Source: Nitrospirota bacterium
GTDB taxonomy: Bacteria > Nitrospirota > Thermodesulfovibrionia > Thermodesulfovibrionales > JdFR-88
Assembly: GCA_021789215.1 (NCBI GenBank)
Contig: JAJYJS010000007.1
Span: 29,612-93,611, forward strand
Length of the DNA stretch: 64,000 nucleotides
Direction of reading: 5' to 3'
Positions 63,962 to 64,000 of this stretch are shown here, one piece after another (the first letter of the stretch is position 1; each line of letters opens with the position of its first letter). Position numbers and translations under genes: made by a program. Below the pieces are notes generated by a model that saw nothing but the letters and a program-made list of their open reading frames with translations, was not told the origin of the DNA and searched no databases.

Positions 63962-64000
63962 ATGGACAAGGCATCATGGATTGAGCGGCGTAAATACTGG
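63962..64000 (+). CDS. Start of a protein-coding gene cut by the right edge
   Basis: AAGGAGGAATGGC followed by ATG and 12 more codons (MDKASWIERRKYW). The strong ribosome-binding site makes a real gene likely. Too little is visible to name it. An alternative ATG lies five bases upstream in another frame. Confidence 0.5.
   Translation, partial: MDKASWIERRKYW

Overview
The window looks like a chromosomal segment of a Gram-negative bacterium. It encodes a periplasmic OmpH/Skp chaperone, two Slp-type outer-membrane lipoproteins, a two-partner secretion pore and a DsbC-like periplasmic protein. The selenocysteine elongation factor SelB and a gene with an in-frame UGA at its redox motif show that the organism uses selenocysteine. 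The gene orders fabG-acpP-fabF and ispE-tRNAGln-prs-rplY-pth, the high GC content and the DUF2318/DUF3096 genes fit an anaerobic or microaerophilic lineage such as Nitrospirota or Desulfobacterota. That placement is inference and no marker in the window settles it.

Layout. 1-3.4 kb (minus): fatty-acid genes fabG-acpP-fabF (fabF cut by the window edge) behind selB. 3.5-6.7 kb (plus): a GT4 glycosyltransferase overlapping a glycogen-debranching-type glucosidase. 6.9-9.5 kb: SHOCT membrane protein, periplasmic beta carbonic anhydrase, MscL with an added zinc ribbon, and OmpH/Skp. 9.8-32.3 kb (minus): a 22-kb accessory block with a TpsB pore, a SapC-family protein, a small TPR protein, a 5482-residue glycine-rich filamentous-haemagglutinin-type exoprotein, a TPR-sulfotransferase and an APS kinase. 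32.5-34.1 kb (plus): an Slp lipoprotein, then a tandem C2H2-finger miniprotein coupled to an unknown gene. 34.2-39.1 kb (minus): pth, rplY, prs, tRNA-Gln, ispE and a TPR protein. 39.2-40.4 kb: a DUF2318 protein, a DUF3096 miniprotein and a small secreted protein. 40.5-47.9 kb (minus): a tight seven-gene operon hisC-hisB-MDR-HAD-acetolactate synthase-like-ChaN-nadB. 48.0-50.3 kb: a globin-coupled kinase-like protein divergent from rlmN. 51.1-55.9 kb (minus): gcvH-lpdA-unknown-eno-ftsB. 56.1-58.6 kb: mutS. 58.7-59.7 kb (plus): the DsbC-like selenoprotein and an overlapping Cys-rich miniprotein. 60-63.2 kb (minus): a second Slp lipoprotein, a CPBP membrane protease and a PAS-GGDEF cyclase. The last 0.7 kb is almost gene-free.

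Main points of interest. (1) The gene at 58713-59519 reads through a UGA at residue 148 to give a U-x-x-C thioredoxin motif. A hairpin with SECIS geometry sits 22 nt downstream, and SelB is encoded in the same window. (2) The giant exoprotein lies in an apparent operon with its pore and next to a cytoplasmic TPR-sulfotransferase and the kinase that makes the PAPS donor, suggesting a sulfation-coupled secretion system. The locus is driven by a consensus TTGACA-N17-TATAAT promoter whose -10 lies inside a perfect palindrome. (3) Several genes, including the selenoprotein, selB, rlmN and the DUF2318 gene, have a -10 element 6-7 nt before the start codon and no Shine-Dalgarno, which points to leaderless mRNAs. 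(4) The globin-coupled kinase has Asp where the H-box His should be.

Two families of short inverted repeats occupy most longer intergenic gaps. I could run no searches, so family names rest on recognised motifs and gene context.
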